Made by a program: the position numbers and the translations under genes
The notes under the pieces: generated by a model
Database searches by the model: none
Seen by the model: the letters and a program-made list of their open reading frames with translations, nothing else
What the model was told of the DNA's origin: nothing
From: Negativicoccus succinicivorans
Lineage (GTDB): Bacteria > Bacillota > Negativicutes > Veillonellales > Negativicoccaceae
DNA length: 64,000 nucleotides
Reading direction: 5' to 3'
Assembly (NCBI RefSeq): GCF_018372215.1
Contig: NZ_JAHAJN010000002.1
Span: 117,434-181,433 of the forward strand
Shown here: piece by piece, positions 1 through 8,270 of the stretch
Numbering within the stretch: the first letter of the stretch is position 1
How the letters are laid out: every line of letters starts with the position of its first letter

Positions 1-1
1 C

Positions 2-346
2 ACGGTCACGCTGAAATTGCGTTACGGTTCGTACAAGACGATCACGCGCTCCGTGACGCTCGCCGATCCGATTGATTTACCGCAGGCGTTGTCGGCGGCG
101 GTTTTCTCGTTGTATAATAAACTTAAACTCACAGAAGGTATACGACTCCTGGGCGTGACCGTATCGGGGCTGTTGCCGGCGGGAACGGAGCCGATGTCGC
201 TTTTCGCGGACGGCACGGCGCGCGAGCGCAAAGCGCAGGAAACGATCGACAAGCTCCAGGACAAATATGGCCCGACGGCCATTCGCAGAGGATTTTGGTG
301 GGACAGTGAGACAACCACCGGTGATGAAAGGGGAAAGAAACGATGA
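2..346 (+). CDS. dinB: DNA polymerase IV (Y-family), C-terminal fragment
   Basis: This is the 3' end of a translesion DNA polymerase; the gene begins before the window. About 114 residues are visible, read in frame from base 2. They match the little-finger domain and tail of DinB: a TVTLKLRYGSYKTITRS strand, the GIRLLGVTVSGL segment, an 'MSLF' motif that resembles a beta-clamp binding site (inference), and the typical ending with DKYG and IRRG. The palm catalytic residues lie outside the window, so activity cannot be judged. The stop TGA overlaps the ATG of the next gene by 4 bp, indicating translational coupling. The family assignment is firm. Confidence 0.88.
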   Translation, partial: TVTLKLRYGSYKTITRSVTLADPIDLPQALSAAVFSLYNKLKLTEGIRLLGVTVSGLLPAGTEPMSLFADGTARERKAQETIDKLQDKYGPTAIRRGFWWDSETTTGDERGKKR

Positions 347-1482
347 ACGTTAATAAAGAACGCATGTTGAACGAATTTTACGAATTGATTCGCATCCCTT
401 GCTCGACAGGTGACGAACGCGAAGTCGCCGATGTATTAAAAAAACGCCTGAAAAAACTGGGCGCGCAAGATGTTAAAGAAGATGATGCGGGCAGCAAAAT
501 TAACGGCAATGCCGGCAATATTATCGCCACTTTCGGCGCGACGATGGAAGGTTTGCCGACGGTCGCTTTCACGGCGCATATGGACTGCGTCGAACCCTGC
601 GCGGGGATCGAACCGGTCTTGAAAGACGGCGTGATTACATCGAAAGGCGATACGATTTTGGGCGGCGATGACAAATCTGGCGTGGCCGCGATTTTGGAAG
701 GCTTGCGCCTGATGAAAGAACACTCTCTGCCGCACGGCAAGATCGTTGTCATCTTCTGCGTGGCGGAAGAAGGCGGCTTGCGCGGCTCGCGCAATATCGA
801 CACGAAACTTACCCAAGGCATCGACTTCGGTTACGTTATGGATTCGTCCGGCGCGCCGGGTAAAATCATTAACCAGGCACCGGGACAAAACGCGATTCGC
901 GTCACCATGCACGGCAAACGCTCACACGCGGGCCTGGCGCCGGAAGACGGCGTGAACGCCATCGTCATGATGGGCACGGCGCTGGCGCGTCTGCCGTACG
1001 GTCGCATTGATGAAGAAACCACCGCGAACGTCGGTTTCATCGACGGCGGCATCGCGACGAATATCGTGGCGGATAAATGCAGCGTCAAAGCCGAAGCGCG
1101 CAGCCGTGATTTGGCTAAATTGAAACAGCAGACGGACGCAATGAAGGAAGCGTTCATGTCTGTGGAAAAAGATTTTTCGGGCGGCAAAGCGGAAGTTGAA
1201 GTGGAAGAAATTTATCAGCCGTACCTGGTGGATGAAAACAGCCTCTGCATCGAAGTCGCCAAACGCGCGGCGAAAGAAGCGGGCTTAGAACCGAATGTCG
1301 GCGCGACCGGCGGCGGCAGTGACGCCAACAACTTCAATAAACACAGCTTCCCGGCAGTCGTACTTGCGACCGGCATGACCAAAGTTCACACGCCGGAAGA
1401 ATGCCTATTGGAAGAACACCTCTACCAAACCGGTGAATGGGTATATCGCATTATTGAACAGTTGCCGCACGCGCATCACTGA
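343..1482 (+). CDS. M20 family metallopeptidase (peptidase T-like)
   Basis: A 379-residue zinc-dependent aminopeptidase of the M20 family, closest in type to the cytosolic peptidase T-like proteins of Firmicutes. Visible metal and catalytic motifs are TAHMDC (His79, Asp81), GGDDKSG (Asp109/Asp110), AEEGG (Glu142/Glu143) and a C-terminal VHTPEE that supplies a ligand. Residues of roughly 180-290 form the dimerisation lid with the RSHAG motif. The start overlaps the polymerase stop, with a GGGGAAAG ribosome site just upstream. A strong terminator follows. The substrate is probably small peptides, but related M20 enzymes also act on acylated amino acids, so the exact substrate is open. Confidence 0.9.
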   Translation: MNVNKERMLNEFYELIRIPCSTGDEREVADVLKKRLKKLGAQDVKEDDAGSKINGNAGNIIATFGATMEGLPTVAFTAHMDCVEPCAGIEPVLKDGVITSKGDTILGGDDKSGVAAILEGLRLMKEHSLPHGKIVVIFCVAEEGGLRGSRNIDTKLTQGIDFGYVMDSSGAPGKIINQAPGQNAIRVTMHGKRSHAGLAPEDGVNAIVMMGTALARLPYGRIDEETTANVGFIDGGIATNIVADKCSVKAEARSRDLAKLKQQTDAMKEAFMSVEKDFSGGKAEVEVEEIYQPYLVDENSLCIEVAKRAAKEAGLEPNVGATGGGSDANNFNKHSFPAVVLATGMTKVHTPEECLLEEHLYQTGEWVYRIIEQLPHAHH

Positions 1483-1512
1483 GACGCCGATAATTATCCG
1501 TTTAAGCATTGA

Positions 1513-1538
1513 AAAAGAGCCCTCGCGGCTCTTTTTTT
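1513..1538 (+). terminator. Intrinsic terminator after the M20 peptidase
   Basis: Stem AGAGCC/GGCTCT with a 5-nt loop, A-rich on the left and followed by a run of seven T. It ends the dinB-peptidase transcript. Confidence 0.85.
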
Positions 1539-1594
1539 GTGGAATACTGCGGAATAAAAAGAAATCAATGTATTTTCGTCGTCAAAATAAAATT

Positions 1595-1892
1595 TGTGGA
1601 AACCATGTGGATAAGTGAAAAAGATTAAGGTTTATCCACATACTTGTCCACGTTTATCCACTTGTCCGTGTCAAAAGCACAATAAATTTAATGAGAATTC
1701 CGTAAACAGGCGGATTCTGCAAAAAATACACTGTCAGTAGACAGAGGTATCTGTGGAAAACTTTTGTGCGCTCATCATAATAACTGTCGAGATAAAAATA
1801 AAAACGACTGCAATACAATGGTTAAGACGATCATTGGAAAATAAAATACAGTAAAAAAATAGAGTGGACAACTTGGATAGTTATGTGGATAA
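1595..1892. other. oriC: DnaA-box cluster in AT-rich DNA, candidate oriC
   Basis: Within about 300 gene-free bases there are three perfect DnaA boxes (TTATCCACA or its complement) at 1606-1614, 1632-1640 and 1884-1892. Near matches lie at 1595-1603 (TGTGGAAAC), 1644-1652 (TTGTCCACG), 1654-1662 (TTATCCACT) and 1752-1760 (TGTGGAAAA). The boxes occur in both orientations. The stretch between about 1760 and 1865 is very AT-rich and could serve as the unwinding element. No dnaA or dnaN is seen nearby, but gyrA, rpsF-ssb-rpsR and an rRNA operon follow on the + strand, as is common to the right of an origin. A secondary DnaA-titration locus is the alternative. Confidence 0.6.
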
Positions 1893-2312
1893 CTGATTTT
1901 CATGCCCAGCGAAAATCCATAAAAATGAGAAAAACATGTAAAATAGGTGCTTTCACATGTTCGGCTTAGGTAAAAATGTATTTTTCGAGAAGGTTCTCCA
2001 CCGTTTATTGCGTTTCGCGGCGATGTCGTGGACAAGTTGCCAAGTCGGCGCATGATCATGCGCCAATACGCTAGACGGATCCGCAACACGATGGAAACGG
2101 ATTCCGTCGTGTTGCGCTCGGAAATATCCGGCCGCGAGAAATGTACATCCTTACGGAGAACATGAAAGAACAACGTACATTTTATTTTAATGCGGTTTAT
2201 TTTCGTTTCCGTTGCGCGTGGATGCAAAATCGGCATGAGAGCGGTAAATCTTGCGTCATGAGACGCTTTCTGTTACCATTAGCTAACTGATTACGAAAAG
2301 GAGGAAACGCCA
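1893..2312. other. Gene-free stretch with two perfect inverted repeats, upstream of azlC
   Basis: I see no credible gene here. Two structured elements stand out: an 18-bp perfect palindrome GGCGCATGATCATGCGCC at 2047-2064, and an inverted repeat with 10-bp arms CGCAACACGA/TCGTGTTGCG at 2082-2091 and 2107-2116, whose spacer contains a further GGAA/TTCC pair. A weak promoter-like pair TTGCGT-17-TACCAT occurs at 2251-2279, before the azlC ribosome site AAAAGGAGG. The repeats may belong to the neighbouring candidate origin, to an azlC leader RNA or to a regulator site. Confidence 0.45.
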
Positions 2313-3010
2313 ATGAATAAGCATTTTCGCCGCAGCTTGGCAAAAGGAGTGCCGATTGCTATCGGCTATATGCCGATCGCGATCGCGTACGGTGTCTTAT
2401 CCTCCGTGTACGGCATGCCCGCGTGGTTCGTACTGGCGTCATCCGCGATCGTCTACGCCGGTTCCGCGCAGTTTATGGCGGCGAACTTGATGATTACCGG
2501 CACGGGCGTGTGGGAAATTATTTTAACCACGCTGGTAGTGAATTCCCGCAACCTGCTTTTGGCGGCGGGGCTCGCGCATAATTTGGAAGCGGGGGCGACG
2601 AAGTCAGAGCGTTTGGCGGTCGGTTCGTTGACGACCGATGAATTATTTTCCGTCGCGCTACTGGAAAATATCAGGTGTTGCCTCCGGAGTATGTCATCGG
2701 GATCGGTCTGTCGGGATATCTCTCTTGGGTAGTCGGTACGGCGTTCGGCATCGGACTGACCGATTTATTGCCGCCCGCACTCGCAAGCTCCATGGGCATC
2801 GGTTTATACGCGATGTTTCTCGGCCTGCTGGTGCCGGCGCTGCGCGAACAGCTGCAGGCGCGTTTGGTGACGCTGATCGCGGTCACGATGAATTTGCTGT
2901 TGTACGCGTTGGCGAGTTTGCTCGGCATCGGCCACGGTTTGACGATTTTCATCGCGACAGTCAGCGCGGTCGCATTGGTCACGGCGGCAAAGGAGCGATT
3001 ACAATGGTAA
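2313..3010 (+). pseudogene. azlC: AzlC branched-chain amino acid permease, frameshifted
   Basis: AzlC is the large subunit of the AzlCD branched-chain amino acid exporter. The N-terminal part reads normally (KGVPIAIGYMPIAIAYG, then GSAQFMA, then VVNSRNLLLAA and TTDELFSVA), with hydrophobic helices as expected. Near 2658-2660 the frame breaks: the first frame runs into unrelated residues and stops at 2732, while the next frame resumes the family sequence (TGKYQVLPPEYVIGIGLSGY) to the stop at 3008-3010. The 698-nt span is one base short of 233 codons, so a single-base deletion explains it. Total length would be 232 residues, normal for AzlC. It could be a true mutation or a sequence error. Its stop overlaps azlD by 7 bp. 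Confidence 0.75.
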
Positions 3011-3342
3011 ATCAAAGCGATGCCTTTTATATTCTTTTGCTGATCGGCATGTGGCTCGTTACTTTGGTGCCACGCATTGCGCCGCCGTTCTTTTGGCGAG
3101 CGGATAAAGTGCCGCCAAAACTTTCCTTTGCGCTCGCCTTGATTCCCTTTGCGGTGTTGGGTGTGTTGATCGTGCCCGGCGTATTTGTCAGCATGGAGGA
3201 GACGCCGTTGCTCGCCACGACGGTGGCGTTACTGGTCGCGATCGGGCTCGCGTTTTACCGTGCGAATTTAGTGCTCATCGTGCTCGCGAGTATTTTGGTG
3301 CATTACGGTCTGAGCGTACTCATCGCCGCGCCGGCCACATAA
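3004..3342 (+). CDS. azlD: AzlD branched-chain amino acid transport protein
   Basis: A 112-residue small integral membrane protein and the partner subunit of AzlC. It shows the usual AzlD layout: a first helix of about residues 7-25, the conserved TLVPRIAPPFFW loop, and further helices to the C-terminus. ATG at 3004 sits in the last codons of azlC, and the GGAG-containing sequence AAAGGAGCG just before it acts as ribosome site. Because translation is coupled to azlC, the azlC frameshift may lower its synthesis. A bidirectional terminator follows. Confidence 0.85.
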   Translation: MVNQSDAFYILLLIGMWLVTLVPRIAPPFFWRADKVPPKLSFALALIPFAVLGVLIVPGVFVSMEETPLLATTVALLVAIGLAFYRANLVLIVLASILVHYGLSVLIAAPAT

Positions 3343-3348
3343 GCAAAT

Positions 3349-3380
3349 AAAAAGAACGGACATTTCTGTCCGTTCTTTTT
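3349..3380. terminator. Bidirectional terminator between azlD and kimA
   Basis: A perfect 14-bp stem (AAAAAGAACGGACA and its complement) with a 4-nt loop, flanked by A and T runs, serves both converging genes. Confidence 0.9.
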
Positions 3381-5253
3381 ATTTACCTTTTTTATCATGA
3401 GGATCCGTCAATAACAGCGGGACGGTTGTCACGATCACGTCAAATCGATTTAAAAGCTGCCAGCGCAGCTGTAAACCCTGCTGATTATGCAGCAGGCGTT
3501 CCCAACCCATACCGACCTCAAATTCCGGAATTAATATCGTAATCGACGCGTCGGGGTGGCGGTCGCGAAATTCTTTAATGTAATCCAACAGCGGCTCGGA
3601 GAAATCCCGATACGGTGACGGAACTACCGCCATCGAAATAGCGGGCAAAAGTCGTTGCCATTTTTGGCGGAGGCGTTCGCCGGCCTCCGCGTCAATGGCG
3701 ATATGAAGCGCGTGAATGTGCGCATCGTCGGTAATGGCGCGGGCGTAACGCAAGGCTCGCGCGACGGCGCGCGTGGGTCTTGCGACGGGCAACAGCACAT
3801 GATGGTCGTTGACCGGCTGCGCCAGAATTTCCGTCAGTTCTTTCGAGGAAAGCGTCAGCGCTTCCTGTACCTTTTCGTAGTGTGTATGAATCGCCTTAAA
3901 TATGCGCATTAAAATCGGCAGGAAGATTAAAATGATCCAGGCGCCGTGAATGAATTTGGTGACTAAAATAATGCTCACGACGGTCGCCGTGACCAGCGCG
4001 CCGAAACCGTTCAGCAAGAGTCGTCCGTGCGGGCGCGGCTGTTGGCGGAACCAATGCACGCAAAGACCCGCTTGGGCCAGCATGAAGGAAAGAAATACGC
4101 CCAATGCGTACAGCGAGATCAAATGTTCCACATCGCCGTGGAACGCGACGATCAGTCCGCCGGCGCAAAGCGACAGTAAAACGATGCCGTTGGCAAAGGA
4201 AAGACGCGAACCGCGGTGCGCGAGGTAGCGCGGCAGGTAACCGTCCTGCGCCAAAATGGACATCAGAGGCGGTAAACCGTTGTACGCGGTGTTGGCGGCT
4301 AAATATAAAATTACCGTGGTCAGCAGTTGGAAGATGAAATAACCCGTTCCGCGTCCCCACACGGTCTCCGCCAAAAGCGAGAGCAAGGTGCGGTCCGCGC
4401 TCGGCAGCAAACCGAAATGCACGATGAGAAAACCCGTGGAGAGCAGCAGCGTCGCCAAAATAATCGCCATCATGGCAATCGTTTCTTTTGCATTCTTTGC
4501 CGCTGGTTCCCGAAACGCGCCCGAGCCGTTCGCGATCGCTTCCACGCCGGTCATCGAAGAACAACCGTTGGCGAAGGCCCGCAACAGTAAAAAGTAAAGA
4601 ACGGCCGGCGTGATCGTAGTCGTCGCTTGCGGCAAAATGACCGGCGGTCGATCGAGCGCAAAAATTTGGTAGAGACCCGATCCGGCGAGCAGCAGCGCGG
4701 TGACCAAAAAAGCATACGTCGGCCACACAAAGGCGTTGGACGCTTCGCGCAAACCGCGCAAATTGATCAGCATCAATATCGCAAACACTGCGAAAAGATC
4801 AATGGAAATTTGGTACGGCGCAAGCTCCGGCCACGCGGAAATCAGCGCCGCCGTACCGGACGATACCGATACCGCGACCGTCAACACGTAGTCCGCGCAT
4901 AAACTCGCCGCCGCGAGCAGCGCCGGATATTCACCGAGATATTCTTTGGCGATCGCATACGAGCCGCCGCCTTTGGGATATACTTTGATGACCTGCGCGT
5001 AGGAAATCGTAATGATGAAAAGCAATGCCACGATCGCCGCGATAATCCACGGAAAATAGTCATATAAAATCAGTCCCGGCAATACCAAAATGAGCGCGAT
5101 TTGTTCCGGACCGTAACCGATGGAGGAAAGAGCGTCGGACGAAAAAATCGGCAACGCTTTCCACTTCGGCAGCTGCTCGTGACTGAGCTCCGTGCTCTTG
5201 AGCGGACGCCCTAAAAGCAATTGAGAAAATGAAGAAAATGTAAATTTGCGCAT
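3379..5253 (-). CDS. kimA: KimA-like high-affinity K+ importer (APC family)
   Basis: A 624-residue APC-superfamily transporter. The N-terminal ~460 residues are hydrophobic with about 12 predicted helices. They contain the characteristic SSDALSSIGYGPEQ segment near residues 38-51, the KVYPKGGGSYAIAKEYLGE motif of the third helix and a GCSSMTGVEAIANG helix. The last ~150 residues are soluble, as in KimA of Bacillus. Length (about 610 in Bacillus) and the c-di-AMP riboswitch immediately upstream both support K+ import rather than amino acid uptake. In Bacillus, KimA is a K+/H+ symporter that c-di-AMP inhibits at both RNA and protein level. A GGGAGG ribosome site lies about 10 nt before the ATG. 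Confidence 0.82.
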   Translation of the reverse strand: MRKFTFSSFSQLLLGRPLKSTELSHEQLPKWKALPIFSSDALSSIGYGPEQIALILVLPGLILYDYFPWIIAAIVALLFIITISYAQVIKVYPKGGGSYAIAKEYLGEYPALLAAASLCADYVLTVAVSVSSGTAALISAWPELAPYQISIDLFAVFAILMLINLRGLREASNAFVWPTYAFLVTALLLAGSGLYQIFALDRPPVILPQATTTITPAVLYFLLLRAFANGCSSMTGVEAIANGSGAFREPAAKNAKETIAMMAIILATLLLSTGFLIVHFGLLPSADRTLLSLLAETVWGRGTGYFIFQLLTTVILYLAANTAYNGLPPLMSILAQDGYLPRYLAHRGSRLSFANGIVLLSLCAGGLIVAFHGDVEHLISLYALGVFLSFMLAQAGLCVHWFRQQPRPHGRLLLNGFGALVTATVVSIILVTKFIHGAWIILIFLPILMRIFKAIHTHYEKVQEALTLSSKELTEILAQPVNDHHVLLPVARPTRAVARALRYARAITDDAHIHALHIAIDAEAGERLRQKWQRLLPAISMAVVPSPYRDFSEPLLDYIKEFRDRHPDASITILIPEFEVGMGWERLLHNQQGLQLRWQLLNRFDVIVTTVPLLLTDPHDKKGK

Positions 5254-5261
5254 GAAAAATA

Positions 5262-5404
5262 GACCTCCCGGTCCTATGGGACCTTACCTTTTGCCTACGA
5301 GGTTAGCTGTCGGGTTAGAAGCATAAGGTTGTCTTCCTCTTTCGATTCACCCCAAGAGTTGGTTCCCCCGTTTTCCGTCAGGAAATTCGGAATTTCGTTT
5401 TTAC
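5262..5404 (-). promoter_or_regulatory. ydaO/yuaA-type c-di-AMP riboswitch
   Basis: Read on the minus strand, the leader contains the hallmark blocks of the ydaO aptamer in order: GACGGAAAACGGGGGAACC, then TTGGGGTGAATC, AGAGGAAGAC, and CTAACCCGACAGCTAACCTC followed by GTAGGC. These match the conserved two-fold aptamer core. A GGTCC-CATA-GGACC hairpin directly abuts the GGGAGG ribosome site, so the expression platform may act on translation; I see no clear T-tract terminator. The known ligand of this class is c-di-AMP, which turns expression of K+ transporters off. Confidence 0.9.
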
Positions 5405-5410
5405 CACCAC

Positions 5411-5439
5411 ATTATAACGCCGCGGAAATGTCTTGTAAA
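5411..5439 (-). promoter_or_regulatory. Promoter of kimA
   Basis: On the minus strand TTTACA (5439-5434) is 17 nt from a perfect TATAAT (5416-5411). It lies just upstream of the riboswitch, as required for a leader of about 150 nt. Confidence 0.75.
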
Positions 5440-5551
5440 TAGGAAAAAACAGCGGCTGGCGACGCAACATAAATCCGTCGGCAAAACGGACTCCGTCGCC
5501 GCTAAAAAGTTCATAAATGCTCTTTTATGACTGTTTTATGGCGTTAAATCG

Positions 5552-5560
5552 TGCTATACT
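5552..5560 (+). promoter_or_regulatory. Extended -10 promoter of the WYL gene
   Basis: TGC-TATACT forms an extended -10 element; no good -35 is visible. It lies between an upstream in-frame ATG (5517) and the ATG at 5598, which favours the later start for the gene. Confidence 0.6.
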
Positions 5561-5597
5561 GAAATTACAGATGGCATTGCGGCAAGGAGGTGTGCCC

Positions 5598-6758
5598 ATG
5601 CAAAAAGGAACGAAAGCAACCGAACAGGGGTTGCGCGTGATGACGTCGCCGTCCGAGATTCCGGCGAAGAAGCTGAGCGTATTATACATCTTGACGATAT
5701 TGCGCCGCTTTTCCGACCCCGAACATCCGCTGTCGCAGCAGCAGATTCTGACGCACCTGAAAGAAGACTATGGAATGGTGTTGGATCGTAAAGCCGTCAA
5801 ACGCAACCTGGTCAATCTCTTGGAAGCGGGCTATCCGCTCGGTTACAAACCGTGGCAACGCAAGAGTGCGAGCCGCGAACAAGTGGAAAATGTCTACGGT
5901 TCGTGGTATTACGAGCATGAATTCGCGCCGGTGGAACTGACCACGCTCATTGACGGTCTGTTGTTTTCGCATTTACCGGCCCGGCAGGTCGAGGACATGA
6001 TCCAAAAACTGCTGCGGTTGCAAAGTCGGTATTATACGAATCCCACGTTGGGAGTCCACAACATTCCGAATGAAAACTGGCTCAACTGGCAACAGGAAAG
6101 TCCCGCCAACGAGCAGATGCTGTATTCGTTGGAAGTTTTGAATGAGGCGATCGAAGCGCGGCAACCGGTCATGTTCCATTACCTGCAATACGGTCCGGAC
6201 AAGCAGCAGCGGCCGCGCATTCGTCGGCATCGCAAACGTCCGCATCGCTACCGGGTGAGCCCGTACGCGGTAGTCGCGACGAACGGTCGTTTCTACCTGA
6301 TCGGTAATACCGAAGGGCATGATGATATTTCGCATTACCGCGTCGATCGGATGCAGGATGTGCGAATCGAAAAAAACCGTGAGGTTCGTCCGTTGCGCGA
6401 AGTGACGCAGTCGGGCGATGACGAATTGCATTTACCGAAGCATCTGGCGGAGCATGTCAACATGTTCGCCGGACCGGCGGTACCGTGTTTATTCCGATGT
6501 GATCGCGAGATCTTGGACGCCGTCATGGACGATTTCGGAACCTCCTGCACGATCAGCGAAGTTACGGACAAAACCGTGGTCGTCGGAGTCACCGTGAACG
6601 CTACTGCGCTCTTCCACTGGTCGTTGCAATTCGGTCCGGCCGTGAAAGTGCTGGCGCCGGAATCGCTGGTGCGGGACCTGCAACGAACGGCTATCGCGAT
6701 GGCGAACGCGTATCGCCGCGAAGAACCGTTATATTTTGATCGTGTCGAGATGAGGTGA
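5598..6758 (+). CDS. WYL-domain transcriptional regulator
   Basis: A 386-residue regulator with an N-terminal winged-helix region (about residues 20-80, segments KKLSVLYILTILRRF and LDRKAVKRNLVNLLEAGYPL) and a WYL domain in the second half (VMFHYLQYG, HRYRVSPYAVVATNGRFYLIG, HYRVDRMQDV). WYL proteins sense small molecules or nucleic acid ligands and control nearby or distant genes. The start at 5598 was chosen because AAGGAGGTG lies at the right distance and an extended -10 promoter lies upstream. The stop overlaps the region of the cobO start, so the two are translated together. The regulated genes and ligand are not evident. Confidence 0.8.
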   Translation: MQKGTKATEQGLRVMTSPSEIPAKKLSVLYILTILRRFSDPEHPLSQQQILTHLKEDYGMVLDRKAVKRNLVNLLEAGYPLGYKPWQRKSASREQVENVYGSWYYEHEFAPVELTTLIDGLLFSHLPARQVEDMIQKLLRLQSRYYTNPTLGVHNIPNENWLNWQQESPANEQMLYSLEVLNEAIEARQPVMFHYLQYGPDKQQRPRIRRHRKRPHRYRVSPYAVVATNGRFYLIGNTEGHDDISHYRVDRMQDVRIEKNREVRPLREVTQSGDDELHLPKHLAEHVNMFAGPAVPCLFRCDREILDAVMDDFGTSCTISEVTDKTVVVGVTVNATALFHWSLQFGPAVKVLAPESLVRDLQRTAIAMANAYRREEPLYFDRVEMR

Positions 6759-6763
6759 CGTCG

Positions 6764-7345
6764 ATGAAACGAGGCTATATCCAAGTCTATACGGGAGACG
6801 GGAAAGGCAAAACCACGGCCGCGATCGGACTTGCGATTCGCGCCGTCGGCGCCGGTCTGAAAGTCTGGTTGCTGCAGTTTATGAAATCAGAATATTACAG
6901 CGAGCAGAAAATTTTGGACGGAATTTCACCGCTTCTCTACCGGGAGTCGCTGGGGAAGCCGTATTTCATCGCGCCGGAAGGAACGCTCACCGAAGAAACT
7001 AAAAAAGCGCTCACCGATGTCGTGGTGTTTCCGCCGGGAAATCCGCCCGCCGAATACGTCGAAGCGTGTCGCAACGGTGTGGAGATCGCCGCGCGAACGC
7101 TGGCGAAAGGCGAGTACGATGTCGTGATCTTGGATGAAATCAATGTCGCGTTGCATTTCGGTTTGGTCACGCGGGAGGATTGTGAAGCGTTAATCGCCGC
7201 CAAGCCCGCCGGCACCGAACTTGTTTTCACCGGTCGCAAAGCGCCGCAATGGTTAGTTGACCGCGCGGATCTCGTGACCGAAATGCGCAACGTGAAACAT
7301 TATTATGACGCCGGTGTCGCGAATCGTCGCGGCATTGAAGACTGA
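6764..7345 (+). CDS. cobO: Corrinoid adenosyltransferase (CobO/BtuR type)
   Basis: This enzyme transfers the 5'-deoxyadenosyl group of ATP to a cob(I)alamin or cobyrinic acid corrinoid to make the coenzyme form of B12. The 193-residue protein shows the family's atypical P-loop GDGKGKTT (residues 11-18), LKVWLLQFMKS, the Walker-B-like VVILDEINVAL and a C-terminal VTEMRNVKHYY. ATG 6764 is preceded by GAGGTG from the end of the upstream gene; an alternative GTG at 6755 lacks a ribosome site. It probably supports the B12-dependent ribonucleotide reductase encoded at 27 kb. Confidence 0.9.
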   Translation: MKRGYIQVYTGDGKGKTTAAIGLAIRAVGAGLKVWLLQFMKSEYYSEQKILDGISPLLYRESLGKPYFIAPEGTLTEETKKALTDVVVFPPGNPPAEYVEACRNGVEIAARTLAKGEYDVVILDEINVALHFGLVTREDCEALIAAKPAGTELVFTGRKAPQWLVDRADLVTEMRNVKHYYDAGVANRRGIED

Positions 7346-7359
7346 AGGGGAGGGGGACG

Positions 7360-8268
7360 ATGGAGCTGGTGATCTCGATCCTTTGGGTTCTGCTTGCGCT
7401 GATTGTCCTCTTTTTTGTCCTGCTGCTGATTCTTTTGTGGCAGCGCGTCGATTATGAATTCGCCGTGCAAAAATATGAGGGCATGGCGGCCCGCGTCAAA
7501 ATCGATTGGGCGTGGGAGCTTTTGGCGGCGCAGGCGCGATATGACAGCGGCGCCGGACTTTTCTGGGAAGTGAAATGGCCGTTCGGCGGCATGAATTCGC
7601 ACCCGGAATCCAAAGCGGAAGGTATTGAAGCGCGGGCCAAGCAAATGGAAGAACAGGCCAAAGAAGGTAAACAACGGCGCAAAAAAGCAAACGAAGACGC
7701 GGAAACGATTCGTCAAAAGGCGGCGGAGCGCGCCGAAGCCGCCAAAGCCGATGCCGATTACTACGCGGAAGAAGAACGGCTGCGTAAAAAAACGGATTCC
7801 GACGACGCCGCCGAATGGGATCGTCTGGAGCGTGAAGCCGAACGCCATCGCGAACGGCAGGAAGCGCGCGACGAGGACGACAAAGCAAAGCCGCAACCGG
7901 GCGTAAAAGACTATCTCGGATTAGTCCGTTACGCCTTGGCGCAAGATATTTTACAACCGCTGGCAACGTATCTTTCCCGTTTATGGGGACGAGCCAAACC
8001 GCGTTACGCGGAAGGCGAAGCGACGGTCGGGTTGGCGGATCCGTACACGCAAGGTCTTTTGATGGGCGCGATGTATGCGTCGTTGCCCACGCTTGCGTCG
8101 CGTGTCGGATTTGTCTTCAACGAGGAAGTGATCGAAGGTCGCTTTCGCACCGGCGGCGGCATTCGACCGCTGGCTGTTGTTTGGGATTCACTGCGACTTG
8201 TCTGTGCGGCACCGGTCCGCAAGACAGCATGGTACTACTGGCGTCACGTCATCAATAAGGAGGAATGA
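7360..8268 (+). CDS. DUF2953 membrane-anchored protein (YtfI-like)
   Basis: A 302-residue protein of unknown function. A single strong membrane helix occupies about residues 5-28. A long, highly charged, probably coiled-coil stretch runs over about residues 88-180, rich in Glu, Lys, Arg and Ala. The C-terminal region holds the DUF2953 signature with segments GEATVGLADPYTQGLLMGAMYA and FNEEVIEGRFRTGGGIRPL. In many Firmicutes a DUF2953 gene is directly followed by ytfJ/gerW, exactly as here, so the two proteins probably act together at the membrane. The charged insert makes this version longer than the usual family member (about 200-230 residues). The next gene starts 2 nt after its stop. Confidence 0.8.
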   Translation: MELVISILWVLLALIVLFFVLLLILLWQRVDYEFAVQKYEGMAARVKIDWAWELLAAQARYDSGAGLFWEVKWPFGGMNSHPESKAEGIEARAKQMEEQAKEGKQRRKKANEDAETIRQKAAERAEAAKADADYYAEEERLRKKTDSDDAAEWDRLEREAERHRERQEARDEDDKAKPQPGVKDYLGLVRYALAQDILQPLATYLSRLWGRAKPRYAEGEATVGLADPYTQGLLMGAMYASLPTLASRVGFVFNEEVIEGRFRTGGGIRPLAVVWDSLRLVCAAPVRKTAWYYWRHVINKEE

Positions 8269-8270
8269 CA

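Noticed and set aside
1775..2236. Open frame of 153 codons on the minus strand
   Set aside because: It covers the DnaA-box region, has no ribosome site, odd composition and no family likeness.
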